From the NCBI GenBank assembly GCA_019634955.1, contig JAHCAK010000019.1, positions 1 through 64,000 of the forward strand: DNA of 64,000 nucleotides, given 5' to 3'. A program made the position numbers and the translations under genes. Below the pieces are notes generated by a model. It searched no databases, was not told the origin of the DNA, and saw only the letters and a list, made by a program, of their open reading frames with translations. Every line of letters begins with the position of its first letter. Position 1 is the first letter of the stretch. Source of the stretch: Burkholderiales bacterium. GTDB lineage: Bacteria; Pseudomonadota; Gammaproteobacteria; Burkholderiales; Usitatibacteraceae. Below are positions 1-9,095 of the stretch, piece by piece.

Positions 1-454
1 CCTTGCGGTCGGTGATCCGCAGCGGCCCGTCGCGGCCGCGGCCGGGCTGGTCCGTCCAGGGGTTGTTCTCCATGCGCCGGAAGTACGGGTGCACGTCGGC
101 GAAGCCCCAGCCGGCGAGCCCGCCGTCGCGCCAGCGGTCGAACTCGGCCGGGTCGCCCCACACGTAGGCCATGCCGTTGAGCGCGCTCGAGCCGCCCAGC
201 ACCTTGCCGCGCGGCCAGTACACCTTCTGGCCCTTGAGCTCCTCCTGCGGCTCGGTCTCGAACTTCCACGCGTAGCGCGCGTTGGTGAGGAGCTTGCCCA
301 CCCCGAGCGGGATGTGGATCCACGGGCTGCGGTCGGCGCCGCCGCCTTCCAGCAGCAGCACCCGGTGCCGCCCGGACTCGGTGAGGCGCGCGGCCAGCGC
401 CGCCCCCGCGGAGCCGGCGCCCACCACGATGTAGTCGAATGCGCGTGCGACCAT
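1..454 (-). CDS. GMC-family FAD oxidoreductase, N-terminal part (runs off the window)
   Basis: The ATG at 454 opens a frame that stays open to base 1, so only about 151 N-terminal residues are visible. They show the FAD-binding Rossmann motif VVGAGSAGAALAARL, the ADP-binding acid of LLLEGGG, and the GMC signature-1 region (WPRGKVLGGSSALNGMAYV). Family members oxidise alcohols such as choline or glycerol-type substrates with FAD; the substrate here is unknown because the C-terminal half is missing. It lies 6 bases upstream of the stop of the ThDP enzyme on the same strand, so it is probably the next cistron of that operon. Confidence 0.9.
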   Translation of the reverse strand, partial: MVARAFDYIVVGAGSAGAALAARLTESGRHRVLLLEGGGADRSPWIHIPLGVGKLLTNARYAWKFETEPQEELKGQKVYWPRGKVLGGSSALNGMAYVWGDPAEFDRWRDGGLAGWGFADVHPYFRRMENNPWTDQPGRGRDGPLRITDRK

Positions 455-460
455 CGCCCG

Positions 461-2155
461 CTACGCCTTCCTGTCGCGGTGCTTGAACGAGTCGCGCCGG
501 AAGCTGTAGAGCGCCGACGGGTCGACCTGCACGTCCACGATCGCGGGCTTGCCGCAGGCGAGCGCCTCGCGCAGCGCGCCCTCGAGCTCCGCGGCGCGCT
601 CGACGCGGAACCCCGCCGCCCCGTAGAGCCGGGCGAGCTGGTCGTAGGGCGGGTTCGGCACGTCCGCCCCGATGTAGCGCTGGTCGAAGAAGTCGCGCTG
701 GTAGGCCTTCTCCGCGCCCCAGCAGCCGTTGTTCATCACCACGCAGACCGTGTGGATGCCGTGCTCCACGGCCGTGCCGATCTCGCTCACCGTCATCCCG
801 AAGCCGCCATCGCCCATGAGGCTCACCACGGTGCGTTCCGGACAGGCGACCTTGATGCCGAGGCCCGCGGCGTAGGAAAAGCCGACGAGGCCGAAGTCGA
901 GCGGCGTGAAGAGCGCCGGCGGCTGACGGTACGGCATCTGGTCCGTGGCCTGCAGGCACAGCGTGCCCGCGTCCATCGTGAACATGGCGTCCGCGGGCAC
1001 GGTCGCGCGCAGCGCGTGGTAGAGGGCGGCCGGCTGGATCGGGTCGCCGCGCGCCGCGCCCGCGGCGTCGCGCTCGGCGAGCAGCCTGCGCCGCGCGTCC
1101 CGGAAGGCCTGCGTGTAGGCGCGGACCTCGGCCGTCGGCGCGTGCGCGGAGAGCTCGGCCGCGAGCTGCGCGGCGACACGGCCGGCATCCCCCACGATGC
1201 CGAGCGCGATGGGGAAGAAGCGCCCGACCGCGGTCGGCTCCTGGTCGACCTGCACGATCCGCGCGGCGCGGTTCAGGTTGTCGTAGGAATAGAAGGTGGT
1301 GTTGAACCCCAGGCGCGTGCCCAGCGCGAGGATCACGTCGGCCTCCCGCGCGAGCGCGGAGGCGACCTCGTTGCCTCGCGGCCCGACCTGGCCCGCGTAC
1401 AGCGGATGCTCGGCGGGTATCGCATCACCGTGCCCGGGGGAGAGGGCCACCGGCGCGCCGAGGCGCTCGGCCAGCGCGAGCGCCTGCGCATGCGCGCGCG
1501 CGTTCTTGATGCCGCCGCCCGCGATGACCAGCGGGCGCCGGGCGCCCGCCAGCAGGCGCGCCGCCCGGGCGACGAGCTCCGCGTCGCCGGCCGCGGGGGC
1601 GAAGGCGCGTTGCGAGGACGGCGGCGGCACCTCCTCCGCGTCGAACGCCTCCGAAAGCATGTCGCGCGGCAGGTTGAGCGCGACGGGGCCGCGGCGCGGC
1701 GAGAGCGCGGTGGTGAAGGCCTCCCGCACCATCTCGGGAATCCGCCTCGCCTGCGTCACCGTCCAGGTCTTCTTCGTGACCGGCCGGAAGAGCGACTGCT
1801 GGTCGACCTCCTGGAAGGCGTCGCGATGGACGTGCGCCGAGGAGAGCGAGCCCGCGAGGGCGACCACCGGCGAGTAGGCCGCGTTGGCCTGCGCGAGCCC
1901 GGTCACGAGGTTGGTGGCGCCGGGGCCGTTCTGGCCGGCGAGGAAGACGCCCGCCTGCCCGCTCGCGCGGGCGTAGCCGTCCGCCATGTGCACGCCCGTG
2001 CGCTCGTCGCGCACGCCGATGAGGCGGATCGCCTTCGAGTCGTAGAGCGCGTCGAAGATCTCCATCCCGGCCGAGCCGATGAGGCCGAAGACGTGGCGCA
2101 CGCCTTCCGCCTCGAGGGCACCGACCACCGCCTTGCCGCCGCTGGTCTTCGTCAT
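461..2155 (-). CDS. Thiamine-diphosphate-dependent enzyme, acetolactate synthase/sulfoacetaldehyde acetyltransferase-like
   Basis: This 564-residue protein has the three-domain ThDP layout: N-terminal PYR domain with the cofactor-activating Glu (E51 in RDERTGVHMADGYAR), a central Rossmann-like domain, and a C-terminal PP domain with the Mg/ThDP motif GDG (about 448-450) followed by NN about 27 residues later. The family condenses or decarboxylates 2-oxo acids or related carbonyl compounds. The QNGPGATNLVTG stretch and FQEVDQQ resemble both catabolic acetolactate synthases and Xsc, so the substrate is open. The start overlaps the stop of the CMD-like gene by ATGA, which supports translational coupling. 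No small regulatory AHAS subunit is adjacent, which argues for a catabolic role. Confidence 0.85.
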   Translation of the reverse strand: MTKTSGGKAVVGALEAEGVRHVFGLIGSAGMEIFDALYDSKAIRLIGVRDERTGVHMADGYARASGQAGVFLAGQNGPGATNLVTGLAQANAAYSPVVALAGSLSSAHVHRDAFQEVDQQSLFRPVTKKTWTVTQARRIPEMVREAFTTALSPRRGPVALNLPRDMLSEAFDAEEVPPPSSQRAFAPAAGDAELVARAARLLAGARRPLVIAGGGIKNARAHAQALALAERLGAPVALSPGHGDAIPAEHPLYAGQVGPRGNEVASALAREADVILALGTRLGFNTTFYSYDNLNRAARIVQVDQEPTAVGRFFPIALGIVGDAGRVAAQLAAELSAHAPTAEVRAYTQAFRDARRRLLAERDAAGAARGDPIQPAALYHALRATVPADAMFTMDAGTLCLQATDQMPYRQPPALFTPLDFGLVGFSYAAGLGIKVACPERTVVSLMGDGGFGMTVSEIGTAVEHGIHTVCVVMNNGCWGAEKAYQRDFFDQRYIGADVPNPPYDQLARLYGAAGFRVERAAELEGALREALACGKPAIVDVQVDPSALYSFRRDSFKHRDRKA

Positions 2156-2532
2156 CGGGAGGCTCCTTCCGCCGTGAACTTCCCGAACTCCTCCGCGAGG
2201 ATGGGGATGGCGAGGTTGACCGAGTGGATGCCCATGACGGTCGTGAGCTGGATCGTCTCGAGGATCTCCTCGCGCGTGGCGCCCGCCCTCAGGGCGTTGG
2301 CGATGTGGCGCCGCACCCCGGGCGCATAGAGGTGCGTGGTGGCCGCGTTGATCGCCACCAGGATCAGCTCCTTGAACTTCGCCGGGAGCGGGCCGTGGCG
2401 GTGCGGCACGTCGCGGAAGCGCAGGTAGGCCTCGATGAACTGCGGGTCGAGGGCGCGGATCTGGTCCCAGAGGGGGTTCCAGTCGCCGCGGCGGATGTAG
2501 TCGTCGGTCACGGGCGTCTCGTCGTGCGGCAT
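2152..2532 (-). CDS. Carboxymuconolactone decarboxylase (CMD)/AhpD-like protein
   Basis: This 126-residue all-helical protein matches the CMD family: an amphipathic N-terminal region, the conserved KFKELILVAINAA helix and a H-x-ANALRAGATREEILE segment. The CxxC of peroxidase-type AhpD members is absent, so a redox role is unlikely and a decarboxylase or lactonase-like role is more plausible. It lies 32 bases downstream of the transporter stop and overlaps the ThDP enzyme start by 4 bases. Context points to catabolism of a small organic acid; the substrate cannot be named. Confidence 0.8.
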   Translation of the reverse strand: MPHDETPVTDDYIRRGDWNPLWDQIRALDPQFIEAYLRFRDVPHRHGPLPAKFKELILVAINAATTHLYAPGVRRHIANALRAGATREEILETIQLTTVMGIHSVNLAIPILAEEFGKFTAEGASR

Positions 2533-2564
2533 CGTCGCTCCTCCAGGTCAGGTCGGTGTCGGGT

Positions 2565-3884
2565 TCACGCGGGGCCGAGCACGGCGTTCACGGCCCCCAG
2601 GTAGAGTATCCCGCCTATCGCGTAGAGCAGGCCGTAGGCCAGGCTGCGGCGGGTGAGCAGCTCGCGAACCGGGACGCCGAAGTGGATGGAGGCGCTCACC
2701 AGCGGCAGCGTCCACATGGAGATCGACGCGCTCAGGCCCCACGAGAACACGGCGGTCGCCACGAGCACCGCGGGATGGATCCCGAAGTCGCCGGCCGCGA
2801 GCACCGGCAGCAGGATGCCGATGCCGATCATGGGGTGCAGGCCGGCCAGCCCGAAGCCCACCAGCGTGAAGATCACCGAGGCCATCAGCGCCACGCCGGA
2901 GATCATTCCCGGCGTCATGCTCGCGCCCAGGGACTGGACCGCCGGCAGCGCCGAGACGGTGACCGCGAGGATGGTCGCCCCCACGACGATGAAGAGCTCG
3001 TCGGCGAGCTTCGCGAAGCTCTCGAACGTGCGCCGCGCGATGCGGCGCGCGGCCCGCCCGCCCAGCGCCGCGGCGTAGGCGACGCAGAACACGGGAACCA
3101 CGACCGCAACCGATTGCAGGCCGTTCAGGCCCAGCGCCACGCTCGCGCCGACCACCGAGGCGACGATCACGATCGTCGGCCCCACGAGCGGCCGCAGCTG
3201 CGCCACGCTGTCGAGGAACCCCGCGCGACCAAGCGCGGGCGTGTACAGCAGGTGCGAGAGCGCGAGCCCGATCGCCGTGAGCCCCACGCCGACCGCCATC
3301 ACCTGCCAGGCCGGCGCCTGCGGCACCAGCTGGCTGGAGAAGGCGATCGCCACGAAGAAGGGCGACCACATGACCGCGGTGCCGACGCCGCGCGCCGCGC
3401 TCGACGCGAGCAGCCGTCGCTGGCCGTCGCCGGCACCGCGCGCGACTACCGGGGCGAGGATGGACATGGCGCCCACGTTGAGGACGGACCCGAGGACGTG
3501 CGAGCCGTAGAGCGTCGAGTTCTGCGAGGTCGCCGGGTCGAGCCGCACGAAGCGGCCGCGCAGCCGCTCCAGGCGGGGACTCGACTCGACCGTCGCGCGC
3601 AGCAGGAGGACCGAGGGAAGGAAGGCGCCGAAGATCTGCGCCCGCTCGAACCCGTGCCACAGCGCCTGCGGCACTTCGTTCCACCAGGCCATCGCCGCCG
3701 AGGCGGCGACCACCACCACGAACAGGGCCCGGATGTGCCCGCCCGTTCGCATCGCAGCCAGCACGAGGAAGGCGGCGAGCGCGGCGGCGCCGGCGAGCGC
3801 GAGCGCGGGGACCGGCGTCGCGATGAGCACCAGTTCGGCGACCCAGACGAGGCAGAGCACCACGGCGCAAACGCGGTCATGCAC
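2565..3884 (-). CDS. Polytopic inner-membrane transporter, substrate unknown
   Basis: This 439-residue protein is almost entirely hydrophobic, with roughly 11-12 predicted membrane helices separated by short Arg-rich loops. The repeated layout (a GSHVLGSVLNVGA loop in the first half, GLAGLHPMIGIGI in the second) is reminiscent of the ion-transporter superfamily (DctM/ArsB/NhaD-type), but I cannot assign a family. It starts with GTG at 3884, only 6 bases after the biotin carboxylase stop, and precedes the CMD gene, so it probably imports the substrate of this catabolic operon. Confidence 0.6.
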   Translation of the reverse strand: MHDRVCAVVLCLVWVAELVLIATPVPALALAGAAALAAFLVLAAMRTGGHIRALFVVVVAASAAMAWWNEVPQALWHGFERAQIFGAFLPSVLLLRATVESSPRLERLRGRFVRLDPATSQNSTLYGSHVLGSVLNVGAMSILAPVVARGAGDGQRRLLASSAARGVGTAVMWSPFFVAIAFSSQLVPQAPAWQVMAVGVGLTAIGLALSHLLYTPALGRAGFLDSVAQLRPLVGPTIVIVASVVGASVALGLNGLQSVAVVVPVFCVAYAAALGGRAARRIARRTFESFAKLADELFIVVGATILAVTVSALPAVQSLGASMTPGMISGVALMASVIFTLVGFGLAGLHPMIGIGILLPVLAAGDFGIHPAVLVATAVFSWGLSASISMWTLPLVSASIHFGVPVRELLTRRSLAYGLLYAIGGILYLGAVNAVLGPA

Positions 3885-3890
3885 GGCAGC

Positions 3891-5261
3891 TCAGCCCGCG
3901 GCGGTCGCGCCGCCGCGGCTCACCACCTGCATCGCGAGCCCGGTATGCACGCGGCCTTCGCGGAACTCGTGCGAACCGAGGATCGCCACGAGCGCGGGGA
4001 TGTTGTGCTTCACGCCCTCGATGCGGAACTCGCCCAGCGCCCCGACCAGCCGGTCGATCGCCCCGGCGCGCGTGTCGTCGCGCGCGATGACCTTCGCGAG
4101 CAGCGGGTCGTAGTGCGGCGTGACCTCGCGGCCGGCCGCGTAGCCGGTCTCCACGCGCACGCCCGCCGCGGCGGGCGGGGAGAACTCGCGCAGCGTTCCC
4201 GGCGAGGGCAGGAAGCGCCTCGGGTCCTCCGCGTAGACGCGCGCCTGGATCGCGTGCCCGGCCGGCTTCACCGGCGCAGGCAGGATCTCGTCGAGGCGCG
4301 CGCCGGCCGAGGAGCGCAACTGGCCCGCGACGAGGTCGACGCCGGTGATCTCCTCGGTGACGCCGTGCTCGACCTGCAGCCGCGTGTTCATCTCGAGGAA
4401 GCGGTACTCGCCGTCCTCCCCGAGGAGCATCTCGGCGGTGCCGAGGTTGTCGTAGCCGAGGCCGGCGAGCGTTCCCGCCACGCGCTCGAGGAGGGCCTCG
4501 ATCGTGGCGCGGTCCACGCGCGGGGCGCGCGCCTCCTCGATGATCTTCTGGTGGCGGCGCTGCACCGAGCAGTCGCGCTCGTAGAGGTGCGCCACCCGCC
4601 CGTGCCGGTCGCCGAGGAGCTGGAGCTCCACGTGCCTCGGGTTCTCGACCAGGCGCTCGAGGTAGACCTCGCGGCTGCCGAACCCGCGCTCGGCCATCGA
4701 GGCGGCCCGCTCCACCGCCGCGAGCAGCTCCGCGGGGCCGCGCGCGGCCAGCATGCCGATGCCGCCGCCGCCGGCCGCGGGCTTCACCAGTATCGGGTAC
4801 CCGATCGCTTCCGCGGCGGCCAGCATCGAGGCGGGCTCCGGCGCGAGGACGCCCGTCCCGTGCCCCACCGGCCACCCGTGCCGGGTCGCGAACTCGCGCG
4901 CCCGCGTCTTGTGCCCCATTTCCTCGATCCACTTCGGCGCGGGGCCCACGAAGCGCATGCCCGCGTCCTCGACCGCCTGCGCGAACCCGGCGGTCTCGGA
5001 GAGGAAGCCGTAGCCCGGGTGCACCGCGTCGCACTTCGCCTGCCGCGCGGTCTCGAGGAGCAGCGCCTGGTTGAGGTAGCTCTCGCGCGGGGCCGAGGCG
5101 CCGATGTGCGCCGTCTCGCTCGCCATCGCCAGCCAGGGCGCCCCGCGGTCGGCATCCGAGTAGACGGCGAGCGACGGCACGCCCAGCTTGCCGAGGGCCC
5201 GCAGGACGCGCGCCGCGACCGCGCCGCGGTTCGCGACCATCACCTTCGCGAAGATCGCCAT
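3891..5261 (-). CDS. Acyl-CoA carboxylase, biotin carboxylase subunit
   Basis: This 456-residue protein contains the biotin carboxylase N-domain (KVMVANRGAVAARVLRAL), the ATP-grasp glycine loop (about 159-170, with GGGG), the basic segment ERDCSVQRRHQKIIEEA, and the metal/catalytic motif EMNTR (290-294) followed by QVEH. It ATP-dependently carboxylates a biotin carrier. It ends after the BC C-domain and carries no biotinyl domain, so it needs a separate carrier; the 73-residue carrier at 9.1 kb is the obvious candidate. The ATG at 5261 lies 2 bases after the preceding carboxyltransferase stop. A much longer open frame upstream in the same phase is antisense or shadow sequence and was not used. 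Confidence 0.92.
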   Translation of the reverse strand: MAIFAKVMVANRGAVAARVLRALGKLGVPSLAVYSDADRGAPWLAMASETAHIGASAPRESYLNQALLLETARQAKCDAVHPGYGFLSETAGFAQAVEDAGMRFVGPAPKWIEEMGHKTRAREFATRHGWPVGHGTGVLAPEPASMLAAAEAIGYPILVKPAAGGGGIGMLAARGPAELLAAVERAASMAERGFGSREVYLERLVENPRHVELQLLGDRHGRVAHLYERDCSVQRRHQKIIEEARAPRVDRATIEALLERVAGTLAGLGYDNLGTAEMLLGEDGEYRFLEMNTRLQVEHGVTEEITGVDLVAGQLRSSAGARLDEILPAPVKPAGHAIQARVYAEDPRRFLPSPGTLREFSPPAAAGVRVETGYAAGREVTPHYDPLLAKVIARDDTRAGAIDRLVGALGEFRIEGVKHNIPALVAILGSHEFREGRVHTGLAMQVVSRGGATAAG

Positions 5262-5263
5262 GC

Positions 5264-6841
5264 TCAGTAGCTCGTCGGCCAGGCGCGCATCTGGCGCTGG
5301 CCGACGCCGCCGGTGAGCCGCAGCCGGTGCACGTCGAGCATGCGGACGAGGTAGTCGCGCGTGAGCTCCGGGCGGATCACCGACTGCACCGCGTAGATCG
5401 AGGCGATGTCCCACACCTCGCTGTCGCGGCTCATCCTCTCCAGCGCCTCGGCGTAGCCGGGGTCGCCGGGATCGAGGCCGCTCACGATCTTCGCAGCGAA
5501 CCCGGAGTCCATGAAGCTCACCTCGGCCGTCGGCCACGCCGCGACCTCGTCGGAGTTGCGGCCGCCGCCCATGTTGAGGTAGGCCTGGCCGTAGCTCTTG
5601 CGCAGGATGACCGAGAGCTTGGGGACGGTGGTGAGCGCCAGCGCGTTCATCATGTTCATGATCTTGCCGGGCGCGCGGCGGCGCTCGGCCTCGGTGCCGA
5701 TCACGAACCCCGGCGTGTCGACGAAGAGGACGAGCGGGATGTTGAAGGAATCGCACAGGACGATGAAGCTGGTGATCTTCTCGCACGCCTCGGTGTCCAT
5801 GGCCGCGCCCTTGTAGAGCGGGTTGTTGGCCACGATGCCCACGGTGCGCCCGTCGAGCCGCGCGAGGCCCGTGGTGGCGACCTTGCCGAAGCGCGGCTTG
5901 AGCTCGAAGTAGCTGTCGGCATCGACGACGTCCCGGATGATCCTGCGCACGTCGTAGACCTGCGTGCGGCTGGCCGGGAGGTGGCGCAGGATGTCGCGCA
6001 TCCTCGCCCCGGAACCCGCGGGGACCGCCCGCACGGGCGGCGCCTCGTTGTGGTGGCTGGGCAGGTAGTCGAGGAAGCGCCGGATCGCGTCGAGGGCCTC
6101 CTCGTCCGTGTCGACCACCATGTCGGCGAACCCCGTCACCTCGGCGTGCAGCTGCCAGCCGCCGAGCTCCTGCGGGTCGACCTCCTCCTTGATGGCGAGG
6201 GAGGCCAGCAGCGAGCTCGACACCGCGAGCACGGCGCCCTTGCGCATCACGTTGAAGTCGGACAGCACGGCGTACCAGGACGAGGAGCCGTAGGACATGC
6301 CGAGGGTGGCCGACGCCCACGGCGTCTCGCGCTGGCGCAGGTACTGCAGCCCGTCGTTTCCGAGGAGCGAGCCCATGCCGCGCGAGCCCATGTGGTCGGG
6401 CATGCGCGCGCCCGACGACTCGCCGAGGAACACGAGGGGCAGGCCTCGCTGCGCCGCCACCCGCCGCATGTGCGCGATCTTGCGCCCGTTGGTGGCCCCG
6501 CTCGAGGCCCCCATGACGGTGAAGTCGTTCGACACCACCGCCACCTCGCGGCCGCCGATCTTGCCGAAACCGGCGATCTTGCCGTCCGAGGGGGACCTGT
6601 CGCGATCCGGCGGGTGGGCCGATGTCGAGAACAGCCCCGACTCGATGTAGGTGCCGGCGTCGAGGAGCCGCTCGAGGCGCTGGCGCGCGTCGAGGAGGCC
6701 GGCGGCCGCCCGGCGCGCGAGCTTCTCGGGGCCGCCCATGGCGAGCGCCTTCGCCTCGCGCGCGGCGAACTCGCGCTCGAGGCGCTCGCGGCGCTCCTCG
6801 AGCGCGTCGGGCGGCTTGTCGTCTGGATCGCGTCCGGTCAT
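5264..6841 (-). CDS. Acyl-CoA carboxylase carboxyltransferase (beta) subunit, copy A
   Basis: This 525-residue PccB/MccB-type carboxyltransferase has two crotonase-fold halves. The N-half has the biotin/acyl-CoA site region (FTVMGASSGATNGRKIAHM, LGESSGARMPDHMG). The C-half has the second oxyanion-hole region (PLVLFVDTPGFVIGTEAE) and GGGRNSDEVAAWPTAEVSFM. It transfers CO2 from carboxybiotin to an acyl-CoA. It directly precedes the biotin carboxylase (2-base gap). A second carboxyltransferase of similar size (520 aa) is encoded on the other strand at 9.3 kb, so the complex may contain two different CT subunits. Confidence 0.92.
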   Translation of the reverse strand: MTGRDPDDKPPDALEERRERLEREFAAREAKALAMGGPEKLARRAAAGLLDARQRLERLLDAGTYIESGLFSTSAHPPDRDRSPSDGKIAGFGKIGGREVAVVSNDFTVMGASSGATNGRKIAHMRRVAAQRGLPLVFLGESSGARMPDHMGSRGMGSLLGNDGLQYLRQRETPWASATLGMSYGSSSWYAVLSDFNVMRKGAVLAVSSSLLASLAIKEEVDPQELGGWQLHAEVTGFADMVVDTDEEALDAIRRFLDYLPSHHNEAPPVRAVPAGSGARMRDILRHLPASRTQVYDVRRIIRDVVDADSYFELKPRFGKVATTGLARLDGRTVGIVANNPLYKGAAMDTEACEKITSFIVLCDSFNIPLVLFVDTPGFVIGTEAERRRAPGKIMNMMNALALTTVPKLSVILRKSYGQAYLNMGGGRNSDEVAAWPTAEVSFMDSGFAAKIVSGLDPGDPGYAEALERMSRDSEVWDIASIYAVQSVIRPELTRDYLVRMLDVHRLRLTGGVGQRQMRAWPTSY

Positions 6842-6898
6842 GTCGGGGTTCTTCCTCGGTGTCTTCGCCCGGGCGGGGCTCGCGGCCGCCGCGCGCGC

Positions 6899-7630
6899 TC
6901 AAAGGATGTAGCGCTGGTACCTCTCGAGCGCGGACTTCGCGCTGCGCAGGCTCGCCCGGCGCAGCCGCTCCGCCTCCTCGGCGTCGCCGCGGCACATCGC
7001 CTCCAGCATCGCGACGTGCTGCTGCCGCCCCACCTCGGCCCGGCCGGGCAGGATGATGATGCGGCGAATGAGCACCTGCGTTTTCTCGTAGATCGTGTCC
7101 AGCATCTCCGCCAGCACCGGGTTGCGCGCCGCCTCGATCAGCCGGCGGCGCAGCTGCTCGTAGTGCTCGATGTACTCGTCCAGGTCGCCGCGCTCGACCA
7201 GCGCCTTCATCGGGCCGCGGTGGCGATCGAGGTCCTCGCGCCAGCTCTCGGGCGGCTCGTTCTGCGTGGCCAGGCGCGCGGCGAGGCCCTCGAGCACCTC
7301 GCGCAGGTCGTAGATGTAGAAGACCTGCGACAGGTCGAGGCGCATGACCACCGCGCCGCGGTTGGGAATGCGCTGGACCAGCCCGCGGCTCTCGAGCGAG
7401 GCGATGGCCTCCCGGATGCGCGCGCGCGAGACCTTGAATTCCGCGGCGAGGTCGGTCTCGCGCAACTTCGCGCCCGGCGCGATCTGCTGCTGCGCGATGC
7501 GCACGCGCAGCTTCTCCACGATGTCGTGGGCGCCCTTCGAGCCGCGAGGGCCCGCGCCCGGCCTCGCCGGCGCCGGCCGGCGCGGCGCGGGCGGGCGGCT
7601 GCGTGTCCTGCTGGCGGGCTTCGCGGGCAT
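6899..7630 (-). CDS. GntR-family transcriptional regulator, FCD (FadR-like) type
   Basis: About 243 residues from the ATG at 7630. An Arg/Pro-rich N-terminal tail is followed by the winged-helix GntR domain (IVEKLRVRIAQQQIAPGAKLRETDLAAEF, recognition helix VSRARIREAIASLESRGLV) and a helical FCD ligand-binding domain. The conserved histidines of metal-type FCD domains look only partly kept. An upstream in-frame start at 7696 is possible but would run into the promoter region. The gene is divergent from the CoA-transferase and precedes the carboxylase genes, so it probably controls both transcripts in response to an acyl-CoA or organic acid; the effector is not known. Confidence 0.87.
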   Translation of the reverse strand: MPAKPASRTRSRPPAPRRPAPARPGAGPRGSKGAHDIVEKLRVRIAQQQIAPGAKLRETDLAAEFKVSRARIREAIASLESRGLVQRIPNRGAVVMRLDLSQVFYIYDLREVLEGLAARLATQNEPPESWREDLDRHRGPMKALVERGDLDEYIEHYEQLRRRLIEAARNPVLAEMLDTIYEKTQVLIRRIIILPGRAEVGRQQHVAMLEAMCRGDAEEAERLRRASLRSAKSALERYQRYIL

Positions 7631-7676
7631 TGCGGCTCCTGGACGCGGCGCCGGCCCCGGGGCCGGCCGCACCCGC

Positions 7677-7756
7677 ACCGTACAACGCGTGCGCAAAATG
7701 TGTCAACACTTATGTTTACAAATTCGTTGACGAAAGCGCCGGACCCGCCGCAGAAT
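7677..7756. promoter_or_regulatory. Divergent promoter region with GTCAAC-N18-GTTGAC inverted repeat
   Basis: An AT-rich patch in GC-rich DNA lies between the GntR gene and the CoA-transferase gene. An inverted repeat, GTCAAC at 7702-7707 and GTTGAC at 7726-7731, is a candidate regulator operator. On the minus strand TTGACA (7701-7706) and TACGGT (7677-7682) are spaced by 18 bases; on the plus strand TTGACG (7727-7732) and CAGAAT (7751-7756) are also spaced by 18. Each -35 overlaps one arm of the repeat, so a bound regulator could repress both promoters. This is inference from sequence only. Confidence 0.5.
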
Positions 7757-7785
7757 GCCGGGCACCGTCCCGTTCGAGGCCCCGC

Positions 7786-9054
7786 ATGACGCCACAACCC
7801 GCGCCGCCCGAGGGCCCGCTCTCCGGCTACCGCGTGCTCGAGATGGGGTCCACCATCGCCGGGCCCTTCTGCGGGCGCCTGCTCGCGGACTTCGGCGCGG
7901 AGGTGATCAAGGTCGAGCCCGCCGAGGGCGACGCCGTGCGCACGATGGGCAAGCGCTTCCACGGCAAGTCGCTCTACGCGGCGAGCATCTTCCGCAACAA
8001 GTCGCTCATCTCGGTGGACCTGCGCACGCCCGCGGGGCAGGACGTGGTGCGCCGCCTCGCGGCGAAGTGCGACGTGGTCGTCGAGAACTTCCGCCCGGGC
8101 GCCCTCGAGAAGTGGGGGATCGGGTACGCGGACCTGAGCCGGGCCAACCCCGGCCTGGTCATGGTCCGCATCAGCGGCTTCGGGCAGACCGGCCCCTACA
8201 GCGACCGCCCGGGCTACGGCGTCATCGGCGAGGCCGTGAGCGGCCTGCGCCACATCACCGGCGACCCCGACCGCCCGCCCTCGCGCATCGCGGTCTCGAT
8301 CACCGACTACATCACCGGCCTCTACGGCGCGTTCGGCGCGGCGCTGGCGCTGCTCGCGCGCGGCCGGACCGGGCGCGGCCAGTACGTCGACAGCGCGCTC
8401 TACGAATGCGCCTTCAGCTTCATGGAGCCGCACATCCCCGCCTTCGAGAAGCTCGGCCTGGTGGCGCAGCGCGCGGGATCGCGGCTGCCGGACAGCACGC
8501 CGAACAACCTCTACGTGAGCGGCGACGGGCAGTTCATCCACATCACGGCGATGGGGGACGCGGTGTTCCGCCGGCTGGCCGCGTGCATGGGCTCGCCGGG
8601 GCTGGCCGACGATCCGCGCTTCCGGCTGGCGGTCGACCGGTCGCGCAACCACGAGGCGATCGACGACCTCATCGGGCGATGGACGGGCCAGCACACCCTG
8701 GACCGGCTCGAGTCGATGTTGCGCGCCGCCGACGTGCCGGCCACGCGCATCTTCACCATCGCCGACATCTTCGGCGACCCGCACTACGCGGCCCGCGGCT
8801 CGATCGTGCATGCGCCGGACGAGGACTTCGGCACCGTCGCGATGGCCCAGCCCGTGCCGCGCCTGTCCGGGACGCCGGGCGCCGTGCGCCATGCCGGCAG
8901 GCGCGTCGGCCAGGACACGCGGCGCGTGCTCGCGGAGGTCGCCGGGCTTTCCGCCGGGGAACTCGACCGCCTCGAGGCCGAAGGCGTGATCCGCGGCGAC
9001 CGCGCGGGCGCGGCGCCTTCCGCGAACGAACGCGGGCGCGCCGGAACGGCCTGA
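7786..9054 (+). CDS. CaiB/BaiF (class III) CoA-transferase
   Basis: This 422-residue protein carries the class III signature: LEMGSTIAGPFCGRLLADFGAEVIKVEP, the R-x-K segment, and NPGLVMVRISGFGQTGPYSDRPGYGVIGEAVSG; the catalytic Asp lies in the SITDYITGLYGAFGA region. Such enzymes move CoA between an acyl-CoA donor and a free acid, activating the acid. The ATG at 7786 was chosen because it begins the conserved region just after the promoter; an earlier frame start at 7603 lies inside the divergent regulator. It heads a plus-strand operon with the biotin carrier and carboxyltransferase B, which suggests it activates or recycles the carboxylated acid. Confidence 0.9.
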   Translation: MTPQPAPPEGPLSGYRVLEMGSTIAGPFCGRLLADFGAEVIKVEPAEGDAVRTMGKRFHGKSLYAASIFRNKSLISVDLRTPAGQDVVRRLAAKCDVVVENFRPGALEKWGIGYADLSRANPGLVMVRISGFGQTGPYSDRPGYGVIGEAVSGLRHITGDPDRPPSRIAVSITDYITGLYGAFGAALALLARGRTGRGQYVDSALYECAFSFMEPHIPAFEKLGLVAQRAGSRLPDSTPNNLYVSGDGQFIHITAMGDAVFRRLAACMGSPGLADDPRFRLAVDRSRNHEAIDDLIGRWTGQHTLDRLESMLRAADVPATRIFTIADIFGDPHYAARGSIVHAPDEDFGTVAMAQPVPRLSGTPGAVRHAGRRVGQDTRRVLAEVAGLSAGELDRLEAEGVIRGDRAGAAPSANERGRAGTA

Positions 9055-9095
9055 CCGCGCCGTTCGAAACCCCAGACTCCAGGAGGAATGCCGCC

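Noticed and set aside
2556..5270. 904-residue plus-strand open frame
   Set aside because: It is antisense to the transporter and biotin carboxylase, which have clear motifs on the minus strand.
3891..7709. 1272-residue open frame on the minus strand spanning three genes
   Set aside because: Only its last 456 residues (biotin carboxylase) show family motifs; the upstream part is a shadow of the carboxyltransferase and regulator in high-GC DNA.
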